This document shows, one piece after another, positions 33,152 to 44,727 of a stretch of DNA of 64,000 bases. The stretch lies in NCBI GenBank assembly GCA_010015655.1, contig ML976723.1, forward strand, positions 62,001 to 126,000, given 5' to 3'. The notes below the pieces were generated by a model. It had not been told where the DNA came from and searched no databases. It was given only the letters and a program-made list of their open reading frames with translations. Each line of letters opens with the position of its first letter. The stretch's first letter is position 1. Both the position numbers and the translations under genes were made by a program. This DNA is from Bimuria novae-zelandiae CBS 107.79. Taxonomy: Eukaryota > Ascomycota > Dothideomycetes > Pleosporales > Didymosphaeriaceae.

Positions 33152-36145
33152 TCAAACCCTATGCCTAGACTCCCCCATCAACCCAATCACCCCCTCAAAC
33201 GTCCTACTCCCCTTCGTCTCATACCCTCTGTCCTCTGCCCCCAATACCGTAACATTCCTTATAACCCCCTCAGTCTGATACCCAAACGTCCCACTAATCC
33301 TCAACTCCCCATTATCATAGCAAAATTCAATCTCGCTGGTGGCAGGCTGCTCAAGCGCATCGCCCTCATCCAGATATAGCGACCCAGAAGCCTGGTTCGT
33401 AGCGTTCACCGCGATCACGAGGACGAAGTCCTTTTTCCGGAGCTCCGTAGTAGTATTGGCGGATTCCGCGCGGAGAGGAATGATAGAGCCAGCCCGGATG
33501 TGCAGCGGGATAGTGGTAAAAGCAACATCTGTGAGATTGACAAAGGCGCCGGTGCCCTCGACCTTCTCGTGGGTGAAGAAGTCGTAGAAGGTGTCTTTTG
33601 GCAGGTAGATCGAGACGTCAGTGCTGTTCTCTTCAGTTACTGGGCTGACGAGGAGGCTGTCTCCGAAGAAGAATTGCAAATCGATCGGGAAGGTGTTCTC
33701 GTCACTTGGGTATTGGAAGAAAAGGGGATTGAGGAGGGGTAAGCCCGTCTTCGTCTGCCGATGGAGGTGCGTGTAGATGTAGTCGAGGAGGCGGTATCTT
33801 GTTTCGATGGCGTTCTTCGCTGCCTCAGTGACTGTTGGCCACAAGTAGAACTCCTGAGCTATGGAATCGAATCCATTGTGATTCCTGATGACGAATTAGA
33901 TGGCGGTATGTATCACTGTAGTGAGTCGTGGCTTACCTGTAGAACGGATAGAAAGCGCCCAACCACGCCCAACGGGAACAAAGTGTTTCTGTAGTGTTAC
34001 CACCGAAACCACAGACATCAGCACCGACCATTGGGACCTGGAATATCGAAGCGAATTGGAGAATGCCGCTAATGGAGTTCCTGTAGTGGTGCCAGGTGGA
34101 CAAGTTGTCTCCGAGCCATTTTCCGACGTGGGCACCAGCACCAGCAAACTAAGACAGGAATTAGCGAGGAATCCCGCAGTTGGTAGAATATAATAACCTA
34201 CAGTTGATCTTGTAATGACCAGCGGGCGTCTCTCCGGCTTACGAGCAAGCAGAGCTTGGCGCGAAGCAATAGACATCATGCTGCCGTAAAGATTATGAGT
34301 ATCATATTGGTGAGTGCCGTCGTAGTTCAGAACATCGGCCGGCATCGTCAAATTGCTGATGGAGCCTGCAGAATTCTGGATCTCGTACTCCGGGTTGATG
34401 AGGTCTCGTCCAGGCAGCCCAATAGCCCCGCTAGTGTCGTTGGATTGACGCTTCAAAAGGCGCTGGGTGGTAGCGGGTGGCTGGAAGTTGGCAGGAAAGC
34501 CGGGGATCGGGCGACCAGAATTGTTTCGTACGGGTGGGGGCTGCGGAGGGTTCCCTGACTCGTCTGCAAACGCTGGAGAATTGGGTTAGTAGGTGTGGTA
34601 GGCCTAATATAGGATAAGCTTACAATCAGGATCGGCGCAGGGGTAAGAACAGAAATTCGCGGGCTCGTTCATATCGATCCACAGAGCATCGATGTCGACA
34701 CCAGTATCCGGGTCAAAGAAGCTCAAGAATTGATCATTCCAGTAGCCTTGAGTGGAGGGGTGGAACCAGTCAGGGAACACTGTAGGCCCAGGCCATACCT
34801 ACAAGCTCAGTCAGCGAAGTTCAATCGCAAGTCGTTGGTAAACGTACCGCGCCCACATAGATGGAGCCATTGGGAAGTTTTGACCAAATATCACGATCAA
34901 TTCCTTCGTTATAAGCCTCGTAATCACCCCACCATGTCGCAGGATCGACCATGACGACGTAGTGCTGCTGATGCTCGTGCAGGTATGTGACAAGCTCGCG
35001 CACAAGCTCAAGGGGAAATCGTTCCGGATCCAGGGTGAATACCCGGCGCAGCTCCATGTAGTCAATGTCAGTCCACATTATCTGCAGCGTTGTTAGCAAG
35101 TTGTATTCCACCCAGTAGATCATGCCACATACTTCTAACGGAATACCCGCTTGCGAATAGTTCGCAACAACCTCCGCCACAGCATACACGTCCCGATACC
35201 CGTATCTGCACTGATGGAATCCGAAACCCCAGTAGGGTTGCATGGCCGGCTTTCCAACGATGTCGGAGTACTGCACGGCAACTCCTTTGGGGGATGGGCC
35301 AGCGATGAAATAGAAGTCCAAAATTCCGCCGATAGCATTGTACTCAAGGAACTGACCGTCAGTATTGTCGATCTTGATATCCATACCGTTGGAACTCAAG
35401 AGGAAAACACCATGGGTACCAGAAGAGCCACGGTGGTCAAAGTAAATTGGATGGTGCCCATACAAGTTCGTGCCTCCAGGGACGCCGTAGGCATCACGGT
35501 TCCAGAGCTTTTGAGGTCAGCAGAAGTTTCAGGGGTTGGAATAGACTCACAGTTCTAGTGTAATTCGTGGTGTTCAGCTGGAAGGGATCCGTGTGTTCAC
35601 CCAAGCCATACAGATGAGGCGAGTCGGGCAGACTCGTCCTCACCCGCAGGTACTGATCCTCGAAAACCAGGCTTGCGGCCGAAGTATCAAAGAGCGTCTC
35701 ATTCGTGCTCTTCCTGACAACTTTGAACGAGAAGGGGTTCTCCGTCCATTCAAAGGCCAACGCTGACTCCTCAGCTCCCACATCGTCGCTCGATGGTCTA
35801 GGAAACACTGATTCGGGTATTTGGTAGACCTGCTCTTCCGGATCGTAGATTTTGACGTGCAAGCGGTCCTCTAAGGTACAATTAGCGGAGTGGGTTGTAT
35901 GGGGAAGATAACCTACCAGTCTGGTATTCTACCTCTAGTTTCAAATTCGTCAGATCCTTGCCGTACGCATTGCATGCTGCTCCAGCCAGGCTCAAGTCTG
36001 CAGTGAGCTTCGTCCCGTCATCCTGGACATTGCTCGCCACATAACCCGGACAGCTATCTAAAGACCCAGCCTGATGTACAACAACACCACTTGCAAAGGC
36101 GGGCCCTGCTAGTCCAACAAGGACAGGCACCGTGGACAATCTCAT
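33152..36145 (-). CDS. agdC: secreted GH31 alpha/beta-glucosidase, AgdC type
   Basis: It releases terminal glucose from maltose-like and related sugars outside the cell. Eight exons (36145-35917, 35870-35551, 35507-35133, 35081-34848, 34798-34624, 34572-34202, 34148-33937, 33884-33152) join in frame across seven GT-AG introns of 43-53 nt to give 882 aa, close to the known AgdC length. A signal peptide (about residues 1-18) is followed by the galactose-mutarotase-like N domain and the GH31 barrel. The catalytic nucleophile is D428 in WIDMNEP, the acid/base D582 in WLGDN, and D612 in GADVCGF is a substrate contact. Many NxS/T sites suit a secreted glycoprotein. All catalytic residues are intact. 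The gene stands alone, with no other starch or sugar genes nearby. Confidence 0.96.
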
Positions 36146-36201
36146 AATGCCTCACTATTGACGTTGCGGATAGGGTACTTCAAAATGTATACTTCTCCTC
36201 G

Positions 36202-36211
36202 CTCTTTATAC
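36202..36211 (-). promoter_or_regulatory. TATA element of agdC
   Basis: TATAAAGAG on the minus strand lies about 57 bp upstream of the agdC ATG at 36145. Confidence 0.5.
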
Positions 36212-36907
36212 AATTTTGTGCCGCGTACTCCCATCTGCAGGTGTTTGGTGCATAATGCAATTGCTCGCCTAGCTGCAGCAGCGCATGCGCGAGCAAACGC
36301 ACCTGCCATTGCAGTGCAGTTTCCCCGCAAATTAGCAGTGAACACGGAGGTCACCACCATCATGGTCCTTTCGAACGAATGAGAGGTGACCTGTCGACAT
36401 GGGATGTAGTGGAGAACCCTGTATTCTACACAAGCGATAAGCGATGTGAGTGGTGCAATCTCGGACCGAGCCGATGTAGTCTAAAGAGCCAAGAGGAGGA
36501 TGTAATTCCTGGGGTAAAGTCCGCGGAATTCGGCGGAGAGCCGCGCCGTTCCGTGGAATATTTGTATCTATAGACTGGAGTTTTACATAATTGTTTCAGT
36601 TCTTCTATTGAACACTTTTTCTCTGACCGACTTGAGGGAGAAGCGCTGCGCAAGACTCGCCATGTCTTCCACGGCGATCTGGCTTTCTGTTACGAATAAT
36701 TCTTGACAAGCGGCCATTGCATTGAAGATGCTGGCAGACTAACACTGTGAACTGTCGCCGAACTATTACAGCTTGGGTATACCCAGCCTCAGCGTGCCAA
36801 TCGCTGCGTATGACGCTGGAAAAGTCCTAGACCACTTTGGTCTGTTCACTTCTGCACTATGTAGGCACTGAGCCGCCTCTGCCTCAGTCTTGTAAGAGGT
36901 GATCCCT
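36212..36907. other. intergenic: agdC upstream region and PHS1 3' side
   Basis: About 0.7 kb without a supported gene. ORFs here are short and unrelated to known families. Confidence 0.55.
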
Positions 36908-37701
36908 CTATGCTGCCTTCTTATCCACCCTCAAGATCCTCCTCCGCTGCTTAAGCATATACGTAAACAGCGTATAAAAACCCGGAATATACGTCGCCAA
37001 CACCGCCCACAGCCCCCACCCATACTTCTCGTCCAACTTCGACGCGGGCGGAATAGCGCGATAGATCAGCCACGTCTCGCTGGCAACACCAAGCGGGTAC
37101 AAAACCAAGAACGTATTATACCTATCGACACCATTAGTATCGATACTCATAACAATCTTCCCCACGCACTGCTGTAATAGGACGGTACAGGATGGATGGG
37201 ATAAGATAGGAAGTAACGTACCTCAACCACGTCCAAAGCTTAGGAACGGACCCCCCCAGTGCAAACACAAAGTACGAGTACCGAATCACCTCCGTAACGC
37301 TCCACGCAAGCAGCATACTGCTATACGCAGGACTGTACTTGGTCGTTTGCGGGAAATTATACGCGATGCCCCACACCAGGAGTAATCGACTGGCTACCTG
37401 CATCGCCGTCGTGAAAAGCGGTGCTCTCACCACGCCTCAATCCCCATTAGCATTCATCTCCAAGTTTTCCTCATATGAAAAGGGAAGGATGAGGAAGGGA
37501 CAGCTCACCCAACAACGAATGCACAACCTCCAGCCCCGCCAAACTCTGCGTAACCCTCGTATACCTCTCCAACCCCGCATACACCTTTCCACTCTCCACG
37601 CCCTCCCTCGCAGCTAGCAGGACCACCTGCGCCAGCACGCCGAACCATAGCGTCGCGCTGATCGCATTGTACGCGATCAGGTACGCGCGTTTCGCATCCA
37701 T
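36908..37701 (-). CDS. PHS1: very-long-chain 3-hydroxyacyl-CoA dehydratase
   Basis: It catalyses the third step of very-long-chain fatty acid elongation in the ER membrane (PTPLA/HACD family). Three exons (37701-37509, 37435-37222, 37121-36908) joined over 73- and 100-nt introns give 206 aa, near the yeast length of 217. Six hydrophobic helices are visible. The family motif LRYNTFLVLYPLGVASE spans the second junction and holds the catalytic pair Y144 and E151, seven residues apart as in yeast Phs1. The C-terminus QRRRILRVDKKAA is basic and could serve ER retention. I chose the ATG at 37701 because a longer frame begins only at GTG. Confidence 0.93.
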
Positions 37702-38543
37702 ACTGCCTCCTGGAGTTTTCGTCTTCGGCGGAATCACGGCGACGGTTCCCCTGTGATTGTGTGGAAAGGAGAGGGATAGAGTGTTAGGTGGCTTGAAGTG
37801 GGCAGGCTGGTGTTGAGGGCTAACGATTGCTGACGGATTTTTTGTGTTGAAGGCTTGGCGAAAGGGTAAGTCCGTAGGGGAGGATTAACTCCGCGATGAT
37901 CTCATCTCATCATGCCAACAGCCGCCGCGGATTTTTGGCCTCGTACCATATCCTATTACAAAGGCCAGATTTCTGTACTCTATCTGTAATAAATTCGCAG
38001 TGTTTGTCCCGTGATGCAAGGCACTGGTACGACTGTGATATGAGTAATAGTATTCTTTGCATATGCAACTGCTAAATATATACAACCTCGTTCAGATTTC
38101 TACGTTCGTCCCCTTCTGTATTGCTTATATTGGGACAACTCGCTGCGCCTAGACCTTCTGTCTGACCACCGTGCGCAAACCGCCACCATGCAGGTCTGGG
38201 CCAATCGTGACACCCCGATATTACTTCCTCGGCTCCACCACTCCCCTGTTAGGTCTGGGACTGCCTCAAAGTGTCCAATGAGAAACCTGTCTAGCTCCTA
38301 GTTATGTATCTCAACAGCGGACAAGGGTGTTGAGTGACGTTCCGGTGGCGTCTATGAAAACACCACCTTTAAGCAGACTTGGGCATATCGTCCAAGATGT
38401 TGGGTACTTGAATACAATTTTTGAAAGACTGGTACAGGGTATGGGTATCGCTGAAATAAGCCACCTACCACCAATCCAGGAACGGAGAAGTCCCAGTAAT
38501 GTCGATATTGTATGAGAATCGTGAAGAGACGTGGAAGGGTGTA
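37702..38543. other. intergenic: PHS1 promoter side and 3' side of the RING gene
   Basis: No supported gene. The TA-rich part near 37960-38090 has no repeat ends. Confidence 0.5.
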
Positions 38544-40213
38544 TTAGAGGAAGACTTGGATAACCGCGCTCTTAGAGGACACCTTCTTCGTGCATCCGTC
38601 CACAACGCATTCCTTGAAGGGCTTCGTGTGGGGCGTTGCTTTCTCCTTGCCTTTCGACGTCTTCTTGATGTGGCGATTCAACATGCACTCCCCGCAGTAG
38701 ACCTGTAGTTGTCAGCACAAGGATATGGACATGTAGAGTAGGCTGTACGTACGTGACCACATCCCTTGACCAGCCAAACTTGTCGCTTCTGATCTGACCC
38801 GCCGACGCACAATTCATCGTTGCAATTCGGACACACCAAGACGTCCTCCTCTTGCGGACTCCTCGTGAACCCTTTCGGTGCTGCTTCAGGTGCGTCGTAC
38901 GTAGGAGGAGGTGCTGGCGCAGCGTCCGGTTCATCGTCGAAGCCCAGATGAAACCCGACTGCCCCAAAGTTCAAGGTCGGCGCAATGAAGCCCACGTGGA
39001 TATGTGCAGGGCCGTTCCTCCGCCCTGCTCCAATTCGTACCACTGGCTGGGGTCCTGCAGAAAGCGGACGAGGTGTCCTTCTACTCCTCGCCTCGGCAAA
39101 CATACGCTCCATTCGTGCGATCTGATGATTGCGAACCCTTCTGGTTTCTGCCTCTTCCTCCTGCTCCAGGTATCCCCGTAGGTGTGGCGCTCGGCGGCGA
39201 AACGCCGGGTCCTCGAGTAGGTCCGCTATTCGCGTGTGTGGTCGCCTCTCTGATTCTGGCAACGGATTCGCACGTAAGAATTCCACCTCATCCTCCTCTT
39301 CGTCGTCCATTACTTGACGGAGGGTGCGTTGGGTAGGCTCGATGCGCCGGGAGGAGACGAACTGTATCTCGGGCGAGTCGGGAGGCTCTGCTGTCCCGCT
39401 GTCCTCCTCTTCCACATCTATTATCTCCCGTCCAAAGCGAGGCGGGCGTGCCGGGCGTCCCCTCGACCGGTGCGGTTGGTTTGCTGCGCTTGAGGGCCCC
39501 GCATCCTCATCAGTGAGATCAATAACATTGTTGGAGGAGACTACCGGCCTCCTGTAGTCGAATCCGTCGCCCTGGAATCGTTGAGGGCGTGCCGCTGGCA
39601 TTTCATTTGTGGGCGCGGGGCGAAATGCCGTACGAGGGGCACTGGTTTCTCGGGAGACGGAGAAGCGGTCGAAGGGACTCCAGGTCGGTGAGGCGGACCC
39701 GTCTAAGTCCATTTGGGCTGCTGAACGCTGCCATGTGTCAGCCACTGTCCGCAAGTGCGAAAGACTCTCCAGGGCGGCTGCTAACCTTCTCTCTTCGAGC
39801 GTATCCGAACGGCAGCTCGCTTTCCATGCTCTCTTCGTACCAGTCGTGCGTGGGCGTGGTGGCGTGGTGGCAAGGCGACGTCGTGGAGTGGGGAGGAGAG
39901 GAGTGGACGCAGGGACGGTGAGCGTCGGAAGGCGAGGATCGGCTTGGGCGCTTGTTTGGTGTTGTCGTGGGTCGTGGTCGGTGCTGTGGCGTCTAGGACA
40001 AGGATCAGGATAAGCCGCGAGGCGCGATTCTCTGCACTGACATCTACGTCCGGCAATCACTGTGTCAACCTTCACAGGCGCATGCACTTCAAGTGCTGTT
40101 GCCTGGCGCACCTGCTGCTTTCTTTCACTCTCTATTTTTCCAAACAGACGTCTTTGCCTGTTCAACTGTGAGGTGCGGACGAGACCCGGAAGAAATCGAC
40201 AATGGTTGCACAA
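38544..40213 (-). CDS. C-terminal RING protein with SUMO-interaction-like motifs
   Basis: Exons 40213-38753 and 38702-38544, joined over a 49-nt GTACGT...ACAG intron, give up to 539 aa. The intron falls inside the RING: exon 1 ends ...KGCGH and exon 2 continues VYCGEC. Zinc ligands are C461, C464, C485, H487, C490, C493, C519 and C524, a complete RING set with a long basic insert before the last pair. The middle is disordered and acidic and carries VIDLT (230-234) followed by acidic residues and IIDV plus EEED (264-271), which look like SUMO-interaction motifs. This layout fits a SUMO-targeted ubiquitin ligase (Slx8/Rfp/RNF4-like), but that is inference. The true start is uncertain: the first 120 residues are low-complexity, and M168 is an alternative. 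Confidence 0.82.
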
Positions 40214-40469
40214 TGCACAAACGACGGAACGAGTAATTTATTTTACATTTTGCTACCCGCTTCGCCGTCGCACCAAGTAATAGGCAGCCGTCCCTACGAC
40301 GGCCTCTTCGTTATCCAGTTCAGTGGTCCTCAAACCCCAATTCTCCAAATACACAAGTGGCGTTTTAGCCTACCAATTCCTGAAAGCAGGGAATCGCTTT
40401 CGCTCAACCTTCCCCGCATGATCCATAGTTCAACCCCGGCCAAATGTGTTGGCTCTTCAATCAGCTTCT

Positions 40470-41942
40470 TCATGATGTGCCCAAAATACTAAGACCGCCC
40501 TCTGGGGTAAGAGCGACCAAAGATGTGGCGCTGCTTCCCCACGCAACATCCCTCGCCTGCACAGCTTTGCGCAATGGCTCCGACCAGCTTTTTGATGACT
40601 TCGTCCACTGCTGCACAGACACACTTCCAGAGCCAGCAGTCGCCAAGAATTGGCCTGTGTAGTCGAACCGGACGTTGTCGACTGGACCGCCGACGTCGAA
40701 CACCTTGATGGGCGACTGCTTGCGGATGTCCCAGACGGAAACACTGCTTGAGCCTTTCACGGCCACAGCGAACCATGTCCCATTTTCTGAGAAGGAAATC
40801 GCGCGCACTGGCCCACCCGTCTCCATGACCGCCATGGCCGCGCCGGTCTTGACGTCGAAAATGCGGATGTTGCCGTCTGAACCTCCGGTGAAGAAGAGAA
40901 GGCCGTCCACGTGAAAGTCGCAGCAGGTAATGTCTGCGTCGGTGTAAACTTCTGAGACAGGCTTGAATGTCGACAGGTCGTGGAAAATGAAGCGCTTGTC
41001 GGCTCCGACTGTAGCCATGATAGCGCCGCTAGGGTGAAGAGACAGCCCAGTGACTGCTCCGGCGTGGGAACCAAGCTTCACAATTTCCTTTTCGCCGTCG
41101 AATATCTTCACAGACCCAGTAGAGGTTGCAACTACAGCCTTTTTGCCCCACCATTTTGTGGTCGTAACTGCATCTCCAGCCTTCAATGTGTGAACCAACT
41201 TTTGCTGTGATATTGAGTAGACGCAGGCAACGCCATCTGCTCCTCCGAAAAGCGCCAAGTCTCCAGACTCGTCAACTGAGACAGCCGAACTGCCAGGATA
41301 GATAACTTGGCTAGAAGACGTCACGTCGAAGGCAGACACATCCTCGCCGGTGGCCCATCCGTCGGGAATTGGTCGCTTGCGGCGTGTCGCGAACAATCTA
41401 AACACTGTTAGCTCGGATCATAGTTTTCAAGCAAGATTTACGTACTGCTGTTGTGTCTCGTCAACCTTGGCGACCAGCTCCTCCGGCAGAGCCTGCCCAT
41501 CGACCTGCATCGCATCCCCATCCGCCTTACCGCCCCCGCTGATCGTCACATTGCTCAGCGCCTCCCTCGCCTCATCTCTCTCCCTGCTCAATCGCGCAAT
41601 CACCCTCGTCGCCGCATCATTCTGGTACAGCGCCGTGCTCAGCTCCTGCCTCGTCTGTGCCAGCTGCTGCTTCAGCGTAAACGTCTCGAGCACAATCGCG
41701 TCCCACTCATTCTGAAACGCGCTGAGCAAGGAGGGTATCGAGGTGAGATTTGGGGGTCGCGGGGTCACAATGCGCGGCGATCTGAGCTCGATGAGGTCCT
41801 CGACGGAGAGGTCTTCGCCTGTGACGGGGTCGGTGTGGTGCTCGGCGATGTGCGCTTCGATGAGGCGGCGTTCGAATACGTTGCCGCTCTTGCGCGATGC
41901 GACAGGGGATTGGGGCGCGACGCCGGAAATTGCGCAGAGCAT
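40470..41942 (-). CDS. PRP19: pre-mRNA-processing factor 19 (U-box, WD40)
   Basis: This is the core E3 ubiquitin ligase of the nuclear NineTeen complex, which stabilises U4/U6-U5 contacts and activates the spliceosome. Exons 41942-41446 and 41397-40470 with a 48-nt GTACGT...TTAG intron give 474 aa, the usual fungal size. The U-box occupies about residues 1-60 (MLCAISG start, then DPVTGEDL). A Prp19 coiled-coil tetramerisation segment follows (about 75-135: LKQQLAQTRQELSTALYQND, RLSRERDEA). WD40 repeats fill about 190-474, with repeated blade motifs such as LHPSGAIMATVGAD and FDYTGQFLATAGS. The junction QQQLFATRRKRP is typical. Nothing is missing; it is likely constitutively expressed. Confidence 0.96.
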
Positions 41943-42423
41943 CGTGGTGGGTTGTGTGGTGTTGTGGAAGTTGCGATGCCTGTCGCGGTCGAAATTCTGG
42001 AGAGACGCGCTAGCTATCAGGAACGGTCTAGCGCAGACCGCACTAGCGTCATCTCACGTGCATCTTCATTCACGCCTCGTCACCTCACCACAGTTGGCTT
42101 GACCAATTGGGCAGACCTTGCTTACGCACTGCAATCGTTCACATTTTGCACGCGAAATGGTTCAGCTTGTCTACAGCTGGTCACTAAGCAACATCACTGT
42201 ACCGAATCGTCATGGACTGTTCTTTATAGGATAGGCCATTCAGTAAGAGGCAGCGCGAACCCAGCCACCGAGCAGAACCATCAAACACCACAATACTCAG
42301 ATACTATTGACGGCGCCATTTTTCGTCGGTATCGCAGGCAAACTTCCTCTTTTCGAGCTATTTTGCATCACCAATCGCGCTCGCACTCAACGTCGCAGCT
42401 CCATCTACAATGACTTGCGTAGC
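41943..42423. other. PRP19 upstream region
   Basis: ORFs on the + strand here overlap PRP19 in antisense and are shadows. No separate gene is supported. Confidence 0.5.
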
Positions 42424-42558
42424 TTAAGGATCGATCACTACTTGTGTACCGCCGTAAATGGTAGTCTGGCCATTGGGCAGAATAGAGGTCGAGCCACCCA
42501 CTGTGATGACGCCGCCGGGAGAAAGAGTATGGGTGCCAATGATAGCTATGCCGCACAT
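42424..42558 (-). pseudogene. fragment of a glycine-rich fungal repeat protein
   Basis: A 44-codon frame reads THTLSPGGVITVGGSTSIL, matching the LTPGGxITVxGT-type repeats of many secreted or cell-wall-associated fungal proteins, and then stops. I could find no upstream exon: earlier in-frame sequence lacks the repeat. It is probably the 3' remnant of a lost gene at the decayed island edge, or a terminal exon whose upstream part cannot be traced. Confidence 0.45.
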
Positions 42559-42938
42559 GCCCTGTGGCCTCGAGTTTTAGCGACCCCTTCACCCGGCTCT
42601 TGGATCGCAAGGTCACTCTACAATCGATACCACTAATCCGCACATCTTCATCATCTTAAAGAACAGCATAGACACTAACATCCAGGTCACTGTAGCCGTT
42701 GTGGCAAGTTGGATTAGTTGGTATACATGGAAATTCTACTTGTCTCCCTTAGCTCATCGCGATGAGCCAAGAGAGCTACCATATCTGATCCCTTGTGAGG
42801 ACCATCAGCAAATGCGGAGTTACATTTACTGACATATGCAGTTTTGGGTCACACATTATCGATGGTCACGGGCGCTCATCACCCATTTCTTGATGGCAGG
42901 TAATGTCTGCATTCTCTTCGTTCCCTCTACGTCCTGCT

Positions 42939-44249
42939 GGCACGTTCAGCAAACGCTTCGGCAACGTTCCATGGACAGTCACCATCATGGGAGAGTCTGT
43001 ACGTGATAACCTCCGCCGAGGGTGTGCAAGCCGTGTATAAGGCACCCAAAGCTCTGGACTTTGATCCTTTCATCAAAGAAATGCTCGGCAAGTATGGCAT
43101 CACTGCGGAAACGGCATCGAAGATGTTTGACACTCTCCTCGGCGACAAGAAGAGCTGGATGGAGTCTTCCATTGAAAACTTCAAACTACAAATGCATCCA
43201 GGAGAGAAACTAGATCTTGTCCAGAAAAGAGTCTTGGACTGCATCGACAGCTTGGTGGCTTGGGACCGGCTTGAGGGTCGGATGGTACTGGAAGATGGTA
43301 CAGAAGAACGGGTTGTATCACTCTACACATGGAACGAGATGGTTATTGTTGACGCACAGACACGAGCTTTCTTCGACGAAGCTCTTTACGAGAAGTATCC
43401 CGATCTCTCAGCCCAGTTCTAAATCTACGAGGACGAATCCTGGAAGCTTCCTATGGACCTACCTGATTTTGCTACCCGAGCTCTCAGATCTTCCAAGATC
43501 AACATCGAGAGAGGCCTCAAACATTACCTGGGCCTCCCAAAAGAGAGAAGACCCAACGACTCATGGCTCATCAGACTCTGTGTGAAGATATGGACCGGCT
43601 TGGTTTCGAAGAAACTCAAAAAGTCCATGTCCTGTTCTCATTTTATAGTGTGAGTACCCGCTCTATGTCTTCTCATGTAAAGTGGCTCACATCCTCAACT
43701 AGCATGAACGCCAATGCATATAAACCGATATTCTGGATCATGGCGCATTTACTTCTCGACCCGGACCTCGCGGAAGAACTCAAACGTGAGATCGAACCCG
43801 CATTTCGGGATGGGAAGCATTCTGGACCAAACCTGAGCTTCCTTTTTGAGTAATGTGCTTTACTTGCGTCGATCTATGAAGAAGACCTTCACCTCACGAA
43901 CTGGCCAATGGGCACGCGAACGGTGCAAGCCGACACTATTATTGGCGGCAAAAAGCTACGACGGGTCAGGAAGCTCCTTATGCCTTATCGAGCGATGTAC
44001 TTCGACGATACAGTCTTTGGGACTGATGCCGCTGGTTTCAATCCGAAGCGCTTCATGTTGAACAAAGGTTTGGTTACACACAAAAGCTATCGACCTTTTG
44101 GTGGCGCGGCACACTACAGTCCGGGACACTACATCGTCAGGAGAGAGATGCAGATGTTCACAGCAGTCACGCTCATGAGGTTTGATATGAGCCTCGTTTC
44201 CCAAGAATGGATAATACGCTTCCATCTGGTGGCATACAAGTTCCGCTGA
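42939..44249 (+). pseudogene. cytochrome P450 pseudogene, heme cysteine lost
   Basis: The + strand pieces follow the order of a fungal P450 of the CYP7B/prostacyclin-synthase-like type. These are an N-terminal piece (42939-42985, GTFSKRFGNVPW), a long middle frame (43003-43422) with a continuation past a TAA (43421), a further piece (43563-43850), a continuation past a second TAA (43853), and the C-terminal region with DAAGFNPKRF and the heme-binding motif near 44090-44140. The heme motif reads PFGGAAHYSPGHY, with Ser where the invariant Cys should be. There are frameshifts near 42990 and 43575 (an extra TG in a TGTGTG run), and an intron near 43650 no longer joins in frame. Both stops fit CAA-to-TAA changes. 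No P450 activity is possible. Confidence 0.9.
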
Positions 44250-44483
44250 AGGGGGAGGATTTGATTGTCAGGATTAGACCTTCTAAACCGACGCCACTGT
44301 AGACGACAACGCCCAGCAGCTGATTGGACTCATCTTCCAGTCTCGCCAGCTCAACAACAACTTTTAAGGCTCACAGCCTTTAATTTGGGCAGAATACTAT
44401 TATACTACAAGCTGTAATGTCGTTGAGTTACAAATAAATATTTCTATATACACGTGATCGGTCGAGACGTGGTTCTACAGTTT

Positions 44484-44664
44484 AGCGCTTCTAGTGTACC
44501 GTATCTTGGCGTACGGTGGAGATGACCATATCTATAGATAGGGTTAGTATAAGCTATATAATAGTCCTTTTCACTTTTAAAGACTACTATATAGCCTGTG
44601 CTAACCTTGTCCGTAGATACGGCCAGCCCCACCGTACGCTAAGATACGGTACACTGGAAGCGCT
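44484..44664. mobile_element. foldback (palindromic) element
   Basis: Two arms of about 80 bp are near-perfect inverted copies (44484-44565 and 44582-44664), both beginning AGCGCTT and containing AGTGTACCGTATCTT and GCGTACGGTGG. The loop is about 16 bp. Differences are mostly transitions concentrated in the left arm. Matching ORFs on both strands come from the symmetry. It is probably a non-autonomous foldback or MITE-type element; flanking duplications are unclear. Confidence 0.85.
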
Positions 44665-44727
44665 GGTTTTACTGCTCCCTCGGTACACCCCCACCCAGCA
44701 AAGCTTCTGAGTCTTCTCAACAGCCTT

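Noticed and set aside
36142..36653. ORFs in the agdC upstream region
   Set aside because: They span the TATA region and have no family resemblance.
41451..42413. 320-codon + ORF
   Set aside because: Antisense to PRP19 exon 1, with skewed composition; PRP19 is certain.
33152..44249. A metabolic gene cluster of glucosidase, dehydratase and P450
   Set aside because: PHS1 and PRP19 are general housekeeping genes, the P450 is dead, and no core biosynthetic enzyme is present.
44444..44710. Similar ORFs on opposite strands
   Set aside because: They are mirror readings of the palindromic foldback element.
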